The translations under genes were made by a program, and so were the position numbers. Shown here in pieces: positions 1 through 8,516 of a stretch of 64,000 bases of DNA. Source of the stretch: Pseudoalteromonas arabiensis (GTDB lineage Bacteria; Pseudomonadota; Gammaproteobacteria; Enterobacterales; Alteromonadaceae); contig NZ_LRUF01000021.1 of assembly GCF_001550155.1 (NCBI RefSeq), forward strand, positions 570,121 to 634,120, read 5' to 3'. The notes under the pieces are model-generated. The model searched no databases and was not told the DNA's origin. It worked only from the letters and a program-made list of their open reading frames with translations. Numbering within the stretch: position 1 is the stretch's first letter; each line of letters starts with the position of its first letter.

Positions 1-6
1 AAAGAA

Positions 7-82
7 TGGTGGGTCATGATGGACTTGAACCATCGACCAATGGATTAAAAGTCCACTGCTCTACCAACTGAGCTAATGACCC
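7..82 (-). tRNA. tRNA-Lys (UUU)
   Basis: Read on the minus strand, this folds as a 76-nt tRNA: acceptor GGGTCAT, D-arm AGCTCAGTTGGTAGAGC, anticodon loop CTTTTAA with anticodon TTT, T-arm GGTTCAAGTCC and an encoded CCA at 7-9. It is one of two identical copies 140 bp apart, probably co-transcribed. More copies may lie left of the window edge. Confidence 0.95.
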
Positions 83-146
83 GCTCTGCTGCTTTATAAA
101 AGCAATACGTAAATCCGCCGATTAAAGATTACCATTCAAAAAAGAA

Positions 147-222
147 TGGTGGGTCATGATGGACTTGAACCATCGACCAATGGATTAAAAGTCCACTGCT
201 CTACCAACTGAGCTAATGACCC
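147..222 (-). tRNA. tRNA-Lys (UUU), second copy
   Basis: This is identical to the copy at 7-82, and the flanking bases (AAAGAA before it and GCTCT after it on the + strand) are shared as well, so the pair forms a 140-bp tandem duplication. The anticodon is TTT and the 3' CCA is encoded. It lies downstream of cpoB on the same strand, as tRNA genes often do at the end of tol-pal clusters. Confidence 0.95.
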
Positions 223-390
223 GCTCTTTTTGCCGCACTTTGGCTGTTGTTACCAATCGCCTGCTGCGGGCGCTTATAATACTTATTTAAATGCTGAGTG
301 CAACAGAAAATATCTCTTTTTTTAAGTTTTTATGTCTAGTTGCCTAATTTTAGACCGCTTATATCAAAAAGCAGTCTAATCAGGTCAAAT

Positions 391-1140
391 CTACATTTGC
401 GACAAACGTTCTGTGGCTAATTTTGCAGCAGTCGTACTTGGGTACTGGTTAATTAAATCATTAAAGGTTTTTAGTGCTTGTTCAGCTAAACCTTGATCCG
501 CTAACAGATTTCCTAATTTTAACATGGCATCAGGACGCTTGTTAGAATTTGGGTATTCATTTACAACCACTTTAAAGTGCTCAGTTGCACCTGTCGGATT
601 ATTTTGAATAGTTAAAAGCTGACCTAACCAGTAGTGTGCGTTTGAAGCGTAGACTGAATTAGGGTACGTCGTTAAGAAGTTTTGAAATTCAGGGATCGCT
701 TGTTCATAACGCTTATCTTTCATTATTAGCGCTACAGCACGCTCATAAGCTTCGTTTTCAGATAAATCTGAACTGATTGCTTGAGAAGCATTAACATCAG
801 TAGATGGAGCTTGAGTCACGGCCGGTTGAGAGTAAGCCTGACTGACACGGTTTTCAATTTCTTGATACAACTCACGCTGACGCTGTAAAACTTTCTCGAG
901 CTTATAGCTTTGCTCTTCTGTAATACCACGTACCTGACTTACTTCGTCTTGCAAAATATTAAGCTGTTGTTGAAGTTCAGCTTGTAATAAATTGCGAGAC
1001 TTCATCATATTCTCTAATGCAGATAAACGTTTCTCGATACTCGATTGCGAGCTTGCAGCTTCTGAAACAGGAGCGGGAGCAGCCCATAACTGAGTGCTCC
1101 CGCTTAAGATCATTGCTGCCAAAATAATTTTCGGCTTCAT
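391..1140 (-). CDS. cpoB: CpoB (YbgF), cell division coordinator / Tol-Pal accessory protein
   Basis: This is a periplasmic protein that couples the Tol-Pal machine to PBP1B-driven septal peptidoglycan synthesis in E. coli. The 249-aa product has a signal peptide (residues 1 to about 21, ending QLWA), a coiled-coil segment at about 33-92 that mediates trimerisation in the family, a linker, and three TPR repeats from about 127 to the end (for example YPNSVYASNAHYWLGQ and YPNSNKRPDAMLKLG). It is the last gene of the tol-pal operon, 12 bp after pal. Length and domain order are normal for the family. Confidence 0.93.
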   Translation of the reverse strand: MKPKIILAAMILSGSTQLWAAPAPVSEAASSQSSIEKRLSALENMMKSRNLLQAELQQQLNILQDEVSQVRGITEEQSYKLEKVLQRQRELYQEIENRVSQAYSQPAVTQAPSTDVNASQAISSDLSENEAYERAVALIMKDKRYEQAIPEFQNFLTTYPNSVYASNAHYWLGQLLTIQNNPTGATEHFKVVVNEYPNSNKRPDAMLKLGNLLADQGLAEQALKTFNDLINQYPSTTAAKLATERLSQM

Positions 1141-1152
1141 AATGTCTCTTTC

Positions 1153-1695
1153 TTAGTAAACTAATACTGCACGACGGTTCTTAGCGAACGCTTCTTCAGT
1201 GCGAGATTTAACCATAGGCTTCTCTTCACCGTAGCTCACTACTGACATTTGGCTAGCAGATACACCTAGACTTTGTAGGTATTTTTCAACTGCTTGGCCA
1301 CGGTGCTCACCTAGAGCAATATTGTATTCTGGTGTACCACGCTCATCCGCGTGACCTTCGATTAATACTTTAACAGAAGGATTTTGTACTAAGAATTCAG
1401 CGTGTGCTTGTAAAAGCTCAGCGTATTTGCTTTGGATTTTTGCGTTATCAAAACCAAAGTAAATGATTTGCTCTTGACGTAAAGCTTCATACTTCTCACG
1501 AAGTGCTTCTTCAGCTTGTTGCTCAGGAGTAAGCGTTGCAACTTCAACTGTATCATTGTTGGTTGTTTGCTCAACCGCACCTTGGTTAGATTGGTTTGCA
1601 GCACCTTCGTCAAGATCAGAAGAAGAGCTACACGCTGCTAATGTCATCACTGGCACAGCAATTAGCAGGCCTTTTAGTGTTTTATTAAGTTGCAT
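1153..1695 (-). CDS. pal: Pal, peptidoglycan-associated lipoprotein
   Basis: This outer-membrane lipoprotein binds peptidoglycan and TolB, linking the outer membrane to the wall during constriction. The 180-aa product has a lipobox LAAC with lipidated Cys22, a linker of about 45 residues, then an OmpA-like domain from about 77. The peptidoglycan-binding signature GHADERGTPEYNIALGEHR is present. The gene lies 34 bp after tolB and 12 bp before cpoB. The encoded RBS region is AT-rich but contains AGGAAT upstream of the ATG. Confidence 0.97.
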   Translation of the reverse strand: MQLNKTLKGLLIAVPVMTLAACSSSSDLDEGAANQSNQGAVEQTTNNDTVEVATLTPEQQAEEALREKYEALRQEQIIYFGFDNAKIQSKYAELLQAHAEFLVQNPSVKVLIEGHADERGTPEYNIALGEHRGQAVEKYLQSLGVSASQMSVVSYGEEKPMVKSRTEEAFAKNRRAVLVY

Positions 1696-1729
1696 TGAAT
1701 TGATTCCTATATTGAGTAAACCAGTAAAA

Positions 1730-3088
1730 TTACTGTAAGTAAGGCGACCAAGCTGGTGCCTTCACTTGTCCGTCAAGCACAGGTAAACGTGCCTTAAAGC
1801 GACCATCCATAGAGACTAAAGCCAGAACCTGCTTATTGTTATGTAGCGTACTATAAATAATCATCGAGCCGTTTGGTGCGATACTCGGTGATTCATCCAG
1901 ACGTGTTCTTGTTAGTACCTGGAACGCACCTGTAGCTAGCTCTTTCTTAGCAAGATGGTATTGTCCATTAGTACGATTTACCATCACCAGTTCTTTTCCG
2001 TCAGGTGAAATCGAACCTGCTAAATTCATATCACCATCAAACGTCATTCGTTTAGCCCTGCCTGTTTTTAAATTTAACTTATAAATCTGAGCATTACCAC
2101 CCCTTTCAGACGTAAAGACAATATCTTGTCCATTTGGGAACCAAGATGGCTCAGTATCTATACTACGATGGTTTGTTAAACGTCTTTCTTGGCGAGTTGC
2201 TAAGTCAAGTAAATAGACTTCTGTGGCACCTGTGCGGTCTTTAGAAAGCACTAATAATAGCTGTTTACCATCAGGTGAGAACTGAGGTGCACCGTTAATA
2301 CCTTGGTGGCTTGTAATTAACTCACGCTTACCTGAGTATAAGTCTTGAATATAAATTTGGCTTTGGCGGTTTTCAAATGTTACATAAGCAAGCTTAGTTC
2401 CATCTGGCGACCATGCTGGCGACATTAATGGTTCTTTTGAACGTAGTAATACTTGTTCATTAAAACCGTCGTAGTCTGCAACAACTAATTGATATGGTTT
2501 TGCATCATCTTCACGAACGATAACATAGGCAATTTTAGTTAAAAACGCCCCTTTTTCGCCTGTAAGTGCTTCATAAACGACATCACTGATACGATGTGCA
2601 TAACGGCGAAAACCACTTTCTGAAATAACACTCTCACGGGCATCTAAAACATGATCTTGGCTTTGCATTAACTTGCCGTTAGCCATCATTTTTGTTTGGC
2701 CGCCAGTAATTTGGCCGCGAATTACATCAATTAATTCATACTTTACTAAGTAACGTCCACCCGGTTGCTGCTCTACTTGACCAACCAGTACGGCTTCAAC
2801 GCCTTTATTTACCCATGCGCCATAATCTACATCGGCATCTTTACCTGGTAACTGTGGCATGGTTGATACATCAATAGGTTTAAATTTACCGCTGCGCATT
2901 AAATCCGCAGAAATAACAGCGCTTAATTTTTCAGGGATAGGACCTACACCTTGATATTTGAATGGTACGACTGCAATTGGACGCGCGCCGTCAATACCTT
3001 CAGTAATCACTATTTCAAGTGCAGCACTGGCAATGCCATGAAAGCCCAGTAATACAATAAAACATACAGTTTTTATCTGGTTAAACAT
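1730..3088 (-). CDS. tolB: TolB, periplasmic Tol-Pal beta-propeller protein
   Basis: TolB shuttles between Pal and TolA in the periplasm. The 452-aa product has a signal peptide (1 to about 22), an N-terminal domain (about 25-165) and a six-bladed propeller. Five TolB repeats are visible as [59 protein letters not shown] and [12 protein letters not shown]. It starts 9 bp after tolA ends, consistent with one tolQRAB-pal-cpoB transcript. Confidence 0.97.
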   Translation of the reverse strand: MFNQIKTVCFIVLLGFHGIASAALEIVITEGIDGARPIAVVPFKYQGVGPIPEKLSAVISADLMRSGKFKPIDVSTMPQLPGKDADVDYGAWVNKGVEAVLVGQVEQQPGGRYLVKYELIDVIRGQITGGQTKMMANGKLMQSQDHVLDARESVISESGFRRYAHRISDVVYEALTGEKGAFLTKIAYVIVREDDAKPYQLVVADYDGFNEQVLLRSKEPLMSPAWSPDGTKLAYVTFENRQSQIYIQDLYSGKRELITSHQGINGAPQFSPDGKQLLLVLSKDRTGATEVYLLDLATRQERRLTNHRSIDTEPSWFPNGQDIVFTSERGGNAQIYKLNLKTGRAKRMTFDGDMNLAGSISPDGKELVMVNRTNGQYHLAKKELATGAFQVLTRTRLDESPSIAPNGSMIIYSTLHNNKQVLALVSMDGRFKARLPVLDGQVKAPAWSPYLQ

Positions 3089-3097
3089 ATCATTCCT

Positions 3098-4048
3098 TTA
3101 GAATTCAGGCTTAATTGTTAAGTTAATATTTTTCAGTTGCTCAAACACATCTTTATCTGGTGAAACTGGTAATGTATCAGCCATGCGTACAGCACGTAAC
3201 GCGGCCTCACATACCAACTTATCGCCACCAAGAGACGTAACTTGTGTTACAAGCCCATTAAAGCCAAGTCGAATATTAACGCGACATTGCTTATTCTTCA
3301 TCTTTTCATCGATAAGTAAAGTTTGCTGAATACGCGCCATAATTAACGCTTTGTATTTATCAACTTCACTAACAACTTGTTGCTGACGAATTTTATTTCG
3401 TGCAGCTTGCTCAGCTGCTAACTGCTCTTGAAGCATTTGCTCTTGCAGCGCTTGCTGACGTTTGCGCTCGGCTTCAGCTTCTTTACGTTTGCGCTCAGCT
3501 TCTGCTTCTGCCGCTTTACGCTTACGCTCTTCTTCCGCTTTTTTCAGCGCTTCTTCTTCAGCTTTACGCTTATCTGCAGCTGCTTTTGCTGCGGCTTCCG
3601 CTTCTTGCTTTTGCTTTTCAGCTTGCTTAGCTTTCGCTCGCTCTTTTTCTTGAATTTCGCGCGCTTTTTTAGCTTGAGCTTCTGCCTCTGCTTTTTCTTT
3701 TTCTTTAGCACGGCGTTGCTGTTCTAGCTTTTTAAGACGACGGTCTTCAGCCTCTCGTTGTTTTCGAGCATCATTAGCACGACGCTCAAGGTCGCGAAGT
3801 CGTTTTGCTTCCGCTTGCTTTTTGGCTTCTTCTTGCTTTTTAAGCTCGGCAATCTTTTGTTCAACCTTTTGTTGATCAACAGTCACCGCCGATACTGCTT
3901 TTTCTGGTTCAGGCAAAGCAGTGTTCAGTGTCACTTCCATCACCTTAGGTGCAGGCATGTGGAAATTAGCTGACGCAACTAAAAAAACGATAATAGCAAG
4001 GTGCAAAAGAAGCGATTTAATTACTGATGCACGCATACTAACCCTCAA
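3098..4048 (-). CDS. tolA: TolA, inner-membrane to outer-membrane bridging protein
   Basis: TolA carries energy from TolQR to Pal and TolB. The 316-aa product has an N-terminal TM helix (about 12-27), then a long Lys/Ala/Glu-rich helical domain II (about 50-225), which also generates several spurious open frames on the + strand. A globular C-terminal domain III (about 226-316) contains paired cysteines at KNKQCRV and KLVCEAA. It overlaps tolR by 11 bp. The repetitive, charged domain II is typical of the family. Confidence 0.95.
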   Translation of the reverse strand: MRVSMRASVIKSLLLHLAIIVFLVASANFHMPAPKVMEVTLNTALPEPEKAVSAVTVDQQKVEQKIAELKKQEEAKKQAEAKRLRDLERRANDARKQREAEDRRLKKLEQQRRAKEKEKAEAEAQAKKAREIQEKERAKAKQAEKQKQEAEAAAKAAADKRKAEEEALKKAEEERKRKAAEAEAERKRKEAEAERKRQQALQEQMLQEQLAAEQAARNKIRQQQVVSEVDKYKALIMARIQQTLLIDEKMKNKQCRVNIRLGFNGLVTQVTSLGGDKLVCEAALRAVRMADTLPVSPDKDVFEQLKNINLTIKPEF

Positions 4049-4463
4049 ACGATTCAGTCATTAAACCCACTGACGGCACACCGGCGTTTTTCAAAAAGTC
4101 CATAAGCAGCAGTACTTCTTGATAAGAAACTTTGCCCGAACCTTTGATCATCACTGGCGTATCTGGATTTTTTTGCAGTTGTAATTTAATTACCGCTGCA
4201 ACGTCCAACGCTTCCATAGGAGCTTCTGGATCTGTGCCGATACTTACATAATACTTACCTTCAGCGTCAATTGACGCAATAATAGGCGGCGTATCTTTTG
4301 TATCAACAAGATCAGACTCTTCCATTTTCGGCAAATCAACTTTTACGCCATGAGTAATAAGCGGCGCAGTTGCCATGAATATAATAAGCAGTACTAACAT
4401 CACGTCAATGTAAGGTACTACGTTTATCTCACCTACTGGGCGACGTTTTTTACGCTGATACAT
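4038..4463 (-). CDS. tolR: TolR, ExbD-family stator protein
   Basis: This is a 141-aa inner-membrane protein that forms the proton-driven TolQR motor. It has a short basic cytoplasmic start (MYQRKKRRP) and one TM helix at about 17-37, with the essential protonatable Asp in the motif [15 protein letters not shown] periplasmic domain of about 100 residues follows. It overlaps both tolQ (14 bp) and tolA (11 bp), suggesting translational coupling. Confidence 0.96.
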   Translation of the reverse strand: MYQRKKRRPVGEINVVPYIDVMLVLLIIFMATAPLITHGVKVDLPKMEESDLVDTKDTPPIIASIDAEGKYYVSIGTDPEAPMEALDVAAVIKLQLQKNPDTPVMIKGSGKVSYQEVLLLMDFLKNAGVPSVGLMTESFEG

Positions 4464-5154
4464 TCGCTTTAGCCTCTATTTGCGCAGCTGCTTGGCGGTG
4501 TAAAATATTGGCAAACTCTTCCATGAAGTTAATGTAATTACCCTCAAGCTTTTCAACTTTATTTGCAAAACGGTTGTAAGCGATAACCGCTGGGATTGCC
4601 GCAAATAAACCCATTGCCGTTGCAATCAGTGCTTCTGCGATACCAGGTGCAACCATTTGTAATGTAGCTTGCTTAACTTCGCCTAATGCAATAAATGCAT
4701 TCATAATACCCCACACAGTACCAAACAGACCTATGTATGGACTAATAGAACCTACCGTTGCTAAAAACGATAAGCTTGATTCTAATTTTTCTATTTCACG
4801 AGATAAGGCGACGCGCATAGAACGATGCGTACCTTCCATAACGATGCCAGCACTTTGGAATGTTGTTTTTTTATGGCGTGCAAATTCTTTGAAGCCAGCA
4901 ACAAATAATGATTCAACACCAGTTGTGCCGCCAGGTCTTGCTGAAACTTCGTTATATAGTTTACTTAAGTCAACGCCAGACCAAAATTTTTGCTCAAAAC
5001 GCTTAGCGCCATTTTGTGCATCAGAAATCGCTTTTTTACGTTGAAAAATAATTGCCCATGACATGACCGACATACCGACTAATGCCAACATAACTAATTG
5101 GACAAGTACACTGGCTTCTAGAATAAGATCTAAAAAATTAAGCCCTGATCCCAC
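4450..5154 (-). CDS. tolQ: TolQ, ExbB/MotA-family motor protein
   Basis: This is a 234-aa inner-membrane protein with three TM helices (about 13-35, 135-160 and 168-192) and the conserved [10 protein letters not shown] segment of the ExbB/TolQ family. Translation starts at GTG (5152-5154) preceded by a good TAGGAG box. It is the first gene of the tol operon. The thioesterase gene ybgC, which usually precedes tolQ in enterobacteria, is not present upstream here. Confidence 0.96.
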   Translation of the reverse strand: MGSGLNFLDLILEASVLVQLVMLALVGMSVMSWAIIFQRKKAISDAQNGAKRFEQKFWSGVDLSKLYNEVSARPGGTTGVESLFVAGFKEFARHKKTTFQSAGIVMEGTHRSMRVALSREIEKLESSLSFLATVGSISPYIGLFGTVWGIMNAFIALGEVKQATLQMVAPGIAEALIATAMGLFAAIPAVIAYNRFANKVEKLEGNYINFMEEFANILHRQAAAQIEAKANVSA

Positions 5155-5212
5155 GTTAAACTCCTAAAATAGATTTCTATATAATTTGTTATACTTATTA
5201 CACTTGTGTTAG

Positions 5213-5270
5213 TTGACCATCATAATGGTCAAAAGTTACATCTAGTGTATCTAGTCAGTTATGAACTGAC
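5213..5270. promoter_or_regulatory. Two perfect dyads upstream of tolQ
   Basis: TTGACCAT-N4-ATGGTCAA at 5213-5232 and GTCAGTT-N3-AACTGAC at 5254-5270 lie about 60-115 bp upstream of the tolQ start. Both sit where a tolQ promoter or operator would be. I do not recognise a known regulator motif, so function is inferred from position only. Confidence 0.3.
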
Positions 5271-5759
5271 AACGCCCTTGCTGTGAAATAGCTACAAATA
5301 ACGGTGAAAAGCAAATGCTTTAGTTATTTTTTAACCATTTTGTTCACGACTCCAAAAGCAGGACTTCCCTTTTAAAACTAAAATGCATCTACACGGTGCT
5401 TAAAAATATAACTAAACTTGGTAAAATACGGCGTTTATTCACATTATGCGCATAAACACCCAAAACACTATTCACCAACCTAGCACAGAATACTTAAACT
5501 AATCCTGAACAAAATGAGCGTTAATTATAAAAATCTTTTTATTCATCAACTTATAAAACTAACAACGAATAAGCGAACAAAAAGAAAACAATAGAAAATA
5601 ACGCTGCTATTAGTTTTTTTTATCTGAAAATAAAATTTTTCTAGTTTGAAGAAAAACTCACAGTTACGTATTATACCCACATACCGAGCTAACAACCTTT
5701 GAAAGCTTCTTTCATTAAGCTCCGTTTTTTGCAATATGATTATTTCGTATTGCCTAGTT

Positions 5760-5857
5760 AGCTTAACTTGGATAAAACCTTTTTAAGCTGGCTGTAGTTC
5801 CCTGAATTACTTCCTTCAACTTGTTGTTTGCCCGCATCGTTATGCGGGCTTTTTTTT
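5760..5857 (+). ncRNA. Possible small RNA ending in a strong intrinsic terminator
   Basis: A strong + strand terminator (5831-5857) has no + strand gene in the 5.8 kb before it. The sequence leading into it contains unpaired C/U-rich stretches (TTCCCTGAATTACTTCCTTC) of the kind used by Hfq-dependent small RNAs for pairing. I found no clear -10/-35 and do not recognise a named family, so the 5' end is a guess. It could instead be a relic of a lost gene. Confidence 0.3.
5831..5857 (+). terminator. Rho-independent terminator
   Basis: The stem CCCGCAT (5831-5837) pairs with ATGCGGG (5842-5848) around a 4-base loop, followed directly by CT and seven T residues. The T-tract lies only on the + side, so it ends + strand transcription. 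Confidence 0.8.
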
Positions 5858-5983
5858 GCCTACACAAAACGAAAAGACATTACCGAAAATTAGCTTAACT
5901 GTATGTGAATTAAATAGCAGGAAGGTATGATGCTTGTTAGATTCTGCATCTAAAATAATTTGCGTTAGCAATATAGAGGGATA

Positions 5984-6145
5984 ATACCAATTCGCTTAAT
6001 TAAGTGGTCTATTTTGAGGCAATAAAACCTCGTTGATAGCAAGGCAAAAATTTCGTTATTTAGTTGTTCTAAATCAGAAATTTTTAACGCCGGTAGCGAC
6101 AGGTTTAATCCCTCAAAATGATTAAGTATTATTGCGGATTGGTAT
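5984..6145. repeat. MITE-like imperfect palindrome, about 162 bp
   Basis: The ends are inverted copies (ATACCAATTCGC on the left; reverse complement of the right end ATACCAATCCGC), and the similarity continues inward through ATTTTGAGG...AAACCT to a central AAAAATTTC/GAAATTTTT pairing. The whole element can therefore fold into one long hairpin. It has no coding capacity and is the only copy I see in this window. It fits a non-autonomous transposable or REP-type repeat. Confidence 0.6.
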
Positions 6146-6192
6146 AATGTTCACTGCCCCTTTTAGGCTCCTTTTTAGATTTGTTTCAAGAT

Positions 6193-6218
6193 TAAAAAAC
6201 CCCGCATATGCGAGGCTG
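6193..6218 (-). terminator. Terminator after ruvB
   Basis: On the minus strand GCCTCGCAT pairs with ATGCGGGGT and is followed by a T-run. It sits just after the ruvB stop codon and ends the ruvCAB transcript. Confidence 0.75.
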
Positions 6219-6223
6219 AGCTT

Positions 6224-7228
6224 TTATTTGTCTGGAGTCAGTCCAAAATGAAGGTAGGCTATATCGGACACTAACCTTCCACGGGGAGTACGTTGTATAA
6301 AACCTTGCTGAATTAGAAAGGGCTCAATCACATCTTCTATGGTTTCTTTTTCTTCGCCAATGGCCGCCGCTAAATTATCAAGCCCAACTGGGCCACCCAT
6401 AAATTTTTCGATGATAGCAAGCAAGTATTTACGGTCCATGTAATCAAACCCGCTTTTATCTACATCAATCATATCAAGCGCTTGTTCTGCCACATTGGCG
6501 TTAACCTTGCCGTCAGATTTCACTTGAGTGTAATCACGTACACGACGTAACAACCTATTAGCAATACGTGGTGTACCACGTGAACGTTTAGCGATTTCTG
6601 CTGCGCCTTCATCGCACATGGTTAAATCTAAAAAGTGTGCTGAACGCGCTACAATTTTTGATAAATCTTCAACTGAATAAAACTCTAAACGCTGCACAAT
6701 ACCGAAACGGTCTCTAAGTGGTGATGTTAAAGAGCCTGCGCGTGTTGTTGCGCCAATTAAAGTAAATGGCGGCAAGTCGAGTTTGATTGAACGCGCGGCA
6801 GGGCCTTCCCCAATCATAATATCGAGTTGATAATCTTCCATCGCAGGATAAAGGATTTCTTCGACTTGTGGGCTTAGACGATGTATTTCGTCAATAAAGA
6901 GTACGTCACCTTCTTCAAGGTTCGTTAACAACGCAGCTAAATCACCTGCTTTTTCAAGCACAGGACCAGATGTCGTTTTAATATTAACGTTCAATTCGTT
7001 GGCAACAATATTTGCAAGTGTGGTTTTACCAAGACCTGGCGGACCAAAAATCAACAAATGATCGAGCGCTTCACCACGATGACGAGCAGCTTCGATAAAA
7101 ATTTCCATTTGTTGCTTAACATGTGGCTGACCTGTGTAATCGTTTAATAGTTTTGGTCGTATAGCTCGATCAACACTGTCTTCATTACTTTGCTCACTGG
7201 CATCTATTAAGCGATCTGCTTCAATCAT
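6224..7228 (-). CDS. ruvB: RuvB, Holliday junction branch-migration ATPase
   Basis: RuvB is the hexameric AAA+ motor that drives branch migration with RuvA. The 334-aa product shows Walker A ([13 protein letters not shown]), Walker B ([12 protein letters not shown]), sensor 1 ([18 protein letters not shown]), the arginine-finger region ([18 protein letters not shown]) and the C-terminal winged helix. Length matches the family. It is the last gene of ruvC-ruvA-ruvB, 7 bp after ruvA. Confidence 0.98.
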   Translation of the reverse strand: MIEADRLIDASEQSNEDSVDRAIRPKLLNDYTGQPHVKQQMEIFIEAARHRGEALDHLLIFGPPGLGKTTLANIVANELNVNIKTTSGPVLEKAGDLAALLTNLEEGDVLFIDEIHRLSPQVEEILYPAMEDYQLDIMIGEGPAARSIKLDLPPFTLIGATTRAGSLTSPLRDRFGIVQRLEFYSVEDLSKIVARSAHFLDLTMCDEGAAEIAKRSRGTPRIANRLLRRVRDYTQVKSDGKVNANVAEQALDMIDVDKSGFDYMDRKYLLAIIEKFMGGPVGLDNLAAAIGEEKETIEDVIEPFLIQQGFIQRTPRGRLVSDIAYLHFGLTPDK

Positions 7229-7235
7229 GGTTTAC

Positions 7236-7856
7236 TCACAACATCGATTTTAGAGCTTCTTTTATAAGAACCTCAGTCGTCATATCTGGTTTATTTACCG
7301 CTTTTACTGCTTTTTGCGCTTGCGGCAGTTTATAACCAAGGGCAATAAGTGCTGACACAGCATCATCTGCTGCGTTGTTGGCTACAAGCGTATCATTACT
7401 TGCAGGCTCAATAATGGCATTATCGCTAAATGGCGTGAATAAGTCATTACCCCAATCTTTTAGCCTATCTTTCATTTCAAGTACTAAACGCTCTGCTGTT
7501 TTTTTACCCACACCAGGAAGTTTAACAAGCGTTGTTGCATCTTCGTTATTTACACATGTCACAAACTGCTGTGCAGACATACCCGACAAAATAGCAAGGC
7601 CAAGCTTTGGACCCACACCATTGGCTTTTAGAAGCTCTCGAAATAACGCACGCTCTGTTTTGTTATTGAAACCAAATAACAACTGCGCATCTTCACGCAC
7701 CACAAAGTGAGTGTATATAATAGCTTGCTCACCAACCGCAGGGAGGTCATAAAAGCAGGTCATCGGCATTTGTACTTCGTAACCTACGCCGCTTACTTCA
7801 ATTAAAATTTCAGGCGGTTGCTTTTCAACTAGCAAACCATTCAATCGGCCTATCAT
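7236..7856 (-). CDS. ruvA: RuvA, Holliday junction-binding protein
   Basis: RuvA is a tetramer that clamps four-way junctions and recruits RuvB. The 206-aa product has the N-terminal OB domain ([25 protein letters not shown]), tandem helix-hairpin-helix motifs ([19 protein letters not shown] and [19 protein letters not shown]), an acidic linker and the small C-terminal RuvB-binding domain ([20 protein letters not shown]). Its start is one base after the ruvC stop codon. Confidence 0.98.
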   Translation of the reverse strand: MIGRLNGLLVEKQPPEILIEVSGVGYEVQMPMTCFYDLPAVGEQAIIYTHFVVREDAQLLFGFNNKTERALFRELLKANGVGPKLGLAILSGMSAQQFVTCVNNEDATTLVKLPGVGKKTAERLVLEMKDRLKDWGNDLFTPFSDNAIIEPASNDTLVANNAADDAVSALIALGYKLPQAQKAVKAVNKPDMTTEVLIKEALKSML

Positions 7857-7857
7857 A

Positions 7858-8382
7858 TTACTTCCTTAATCGTCCTCTTACGGTCTTGCTCGCACTGCCC
7901 GCAAGTTTTATTAAATTTTGTTCTGAGTGAGCATGACAAATAGCAATAGCCAATGCATCAGCCGCATCGGCTTGTGGTGTGCCTGGTAATTTTAAAATAT
8001 TTTTAACCATGTGCTGTACTTGTGATTTGTCGGCACCGCCATTGCCTACCACCGCTTGCTTTATTTGTCGTGCCGAATATTCAAATACCGGAAGTTCAGC
8101 CATAGATGCACCAACAATCGCCGCACCACGAGCTTGACCTAATTTAAGAGCTGAATCTGGATTGTGAGCCATAAATACTTTTTCGATAGCAAAACTATCG
8201 GGCGAAAATTGCTCAACTAACTGACTGATCCCTTGGTAAATCATTTTTAATCGCACAGGAAAATCATGCTCAGCTAGCTTAATACAACCACTCCCTAAAT
8301 AAGTAAATTTAGCGCCTTGGTGTGCTATTACGCCATAACCTGTTAAACGTGAACCAGGATCAATTCCTAAAATAATTGCCAA
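7858..8382 (-). CDS. ruvC: RuvC, crossover junction endodeoxyribonuclease
   Basis: RuvC is the resolvase that nicks Holliday junctions symmetrically. The 174-aa product carries the four catalytic acidic residues in [12 protein letters not shown] (Asp7), FAIEKVFM (Glu) and [13 protein letters not shown] (two Asp). It is the first gene of the ruvCAB operon. No LexA-type box was found in the 120 bp upstream. Confidence 0.97.
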   Translation of the reverse strand: MAIILGIDPGSRLTGYGVIAHQGAKFTYLGSGCIKLAEHDFPVRLKMIYQGISQLVEQFSPDSFAIEKVFMAHNPDSALKLGQARGAAIVGASMAELPVFEYSARQIKQAVVGNGGADKSQVQHMVKNILKLPGTPQADAADALAIAICHAHSEQNLIKLAGSASKTVRGRLRK

Positions 8383-8469
8383 CTAACTGACCCATTTTTT
8401 TCTTTATTCAATAGCCTTAATAATGCCAGAGCACTGTATAAATTACCAGTAACCAATTGCAAAACATAA

Positions 8470-8492
8470 AAAAGCCCGTATACACGGGCATT
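8470..8492 (-). terminator. Terminator after the ABC permease gene
   Basis: GCCCGTGTATACGGGC is followed by TTTTTT on the minus strand. The + strand side also has a short TTTT, but the only transcription reaching it comes from the minus strand. Confidence 0.7.
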
Positions 8493-8516
8493 TTATAAAC
8501 ATTATTGAGCTTTATA

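Noticed and set aside
3400..3727. Long + strand open frames opposite tolA
   Set aside because: They are the complement of the Lys/Ala/Glu-rich tolA domain II, giving low-complexity Leu/Phe/Ser or Ala/Ser products; no RBS and tolA explains the region.
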